64,000 nt of DNA from Rhea pennata (Eukaryota > Chordata > Aves > Rheiformes > Rheidae), in NCBI RefSeq assembly GCF_028389875.1, contig NC_084668.1, positions 17,379,993 to 17,443,992 on the forward strand, in the 5' to 3' direction. The notes beneath the pieces were generated by a model. It made no database searches and had not been told where the DNA came from. It saw only the letters and a program-made list of their open reading frames with translations. Positions 63,862 to 64,000 of the stretch are shown here, one piece after another (position 1 is the stretch's first letter; each line of letters begins with the position of its first letter). The translations under genes were made by a program, and so were the position numbers.

Positions 63862-64000
63862 GTAAGGGGCCAGAAGCGGCCCTGGGGGGTTGGTGTCTGC
63901 CATGGGGTGACGTTGGGAGCCTGGGGGGCACCTTGGGGTGGGCCCAACAGCATTGCAGAGGGGAGGGTTGTGGTCCCCCCAGGCCACAGCCTGGTTCCTG
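63862..64000 (+). other. PNKD intron, window end
   Basis: Follows a GTAAGG donor; the next metallo-beta-lactamase exon lies beyond the window. Confidence 0.7.

Overview
The window is vertebrate nuclear DNA. It carries spliced genes with canonical GT-AG introns, CpG-island promoters, microsatellites and SINE-type debris. Gene order is RUFY4 (+), an interleukin-8-type receptor CXCR2/CXCR1 (-), ARPC2 (+), AAMP (-), PNKD (+) and TMBIM1 (-, nested inside PNKD). This is the conserved block known from human 2q35. ARPC2 protein details and the very GC-rich, compact flanks suggest a sauropsid (bird, crocodilian or turtle). I cannot narrow it further from sequence alone.

Layout. 1-3.3 kb: GC-rich DNA upstream of RUFY4, with a probable myeloid-type leader exon. 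3.3-9.0 kb: RUFY4, ten coding exons encoding RUN, coiled coil and FYVE-like finger. 10.4-15.4 kb: CXCR2, a single coding exon with a long repeat-rich 3'UTR and a candidate leader exon and promoter near 15.3 kb. 16.8-40.2 kb: ARPC2, ten coding exons for 300 residues, with a large AT-richer first intron. 41.8-47.1 kb: AAMP, 11 exons, 423 residues. 47.4-48.7 kb: the short mitochondrial product of PNKD (MR-1S type). 49.2-57 kb: TMBIM1, 11 coding exons plus upstream noncoding exon(s). 58.1 kb to the end: the long-form first exon of PNKD and the first three exons of its metallo-beta-lactamase domain, cut by the window edge.

How the parts relate. AAMP and MR-1S share a 316-bp divergent promoter. MR-1S and TMBIM1 converge at their poly(A) sites. 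TMBIM1 and long PNKD diverge from a second CpG island full of tandem motifs. The gene products do not form one pathway: they cover endosome/autophagy (RUFY4), neutrophil chemotaxis (CXCR2), actin branching (ARPC2), a WD40 protein linked to migration or ribosome assembly (AAMP), complex IV assembly (MR-1S), a glyoxalase-II-like enzyme (PNKD-L) and lysosomal/Golgi death control (TMBIM1).

I found no provirus, no CRISPR array and no clearly new protein system. The most interesting material is regulatory or structural: paired ZNF143-type sites, an array of CRE-like motifs, tripled GC-box promoter units, several minisatellites, a GC-AG intron in TMBIM1, a near-homogeneous Ala/Arg/Glu coiled-coil exon in RUFY4, and the apparent absence of GPBAR1 from its usual slot.
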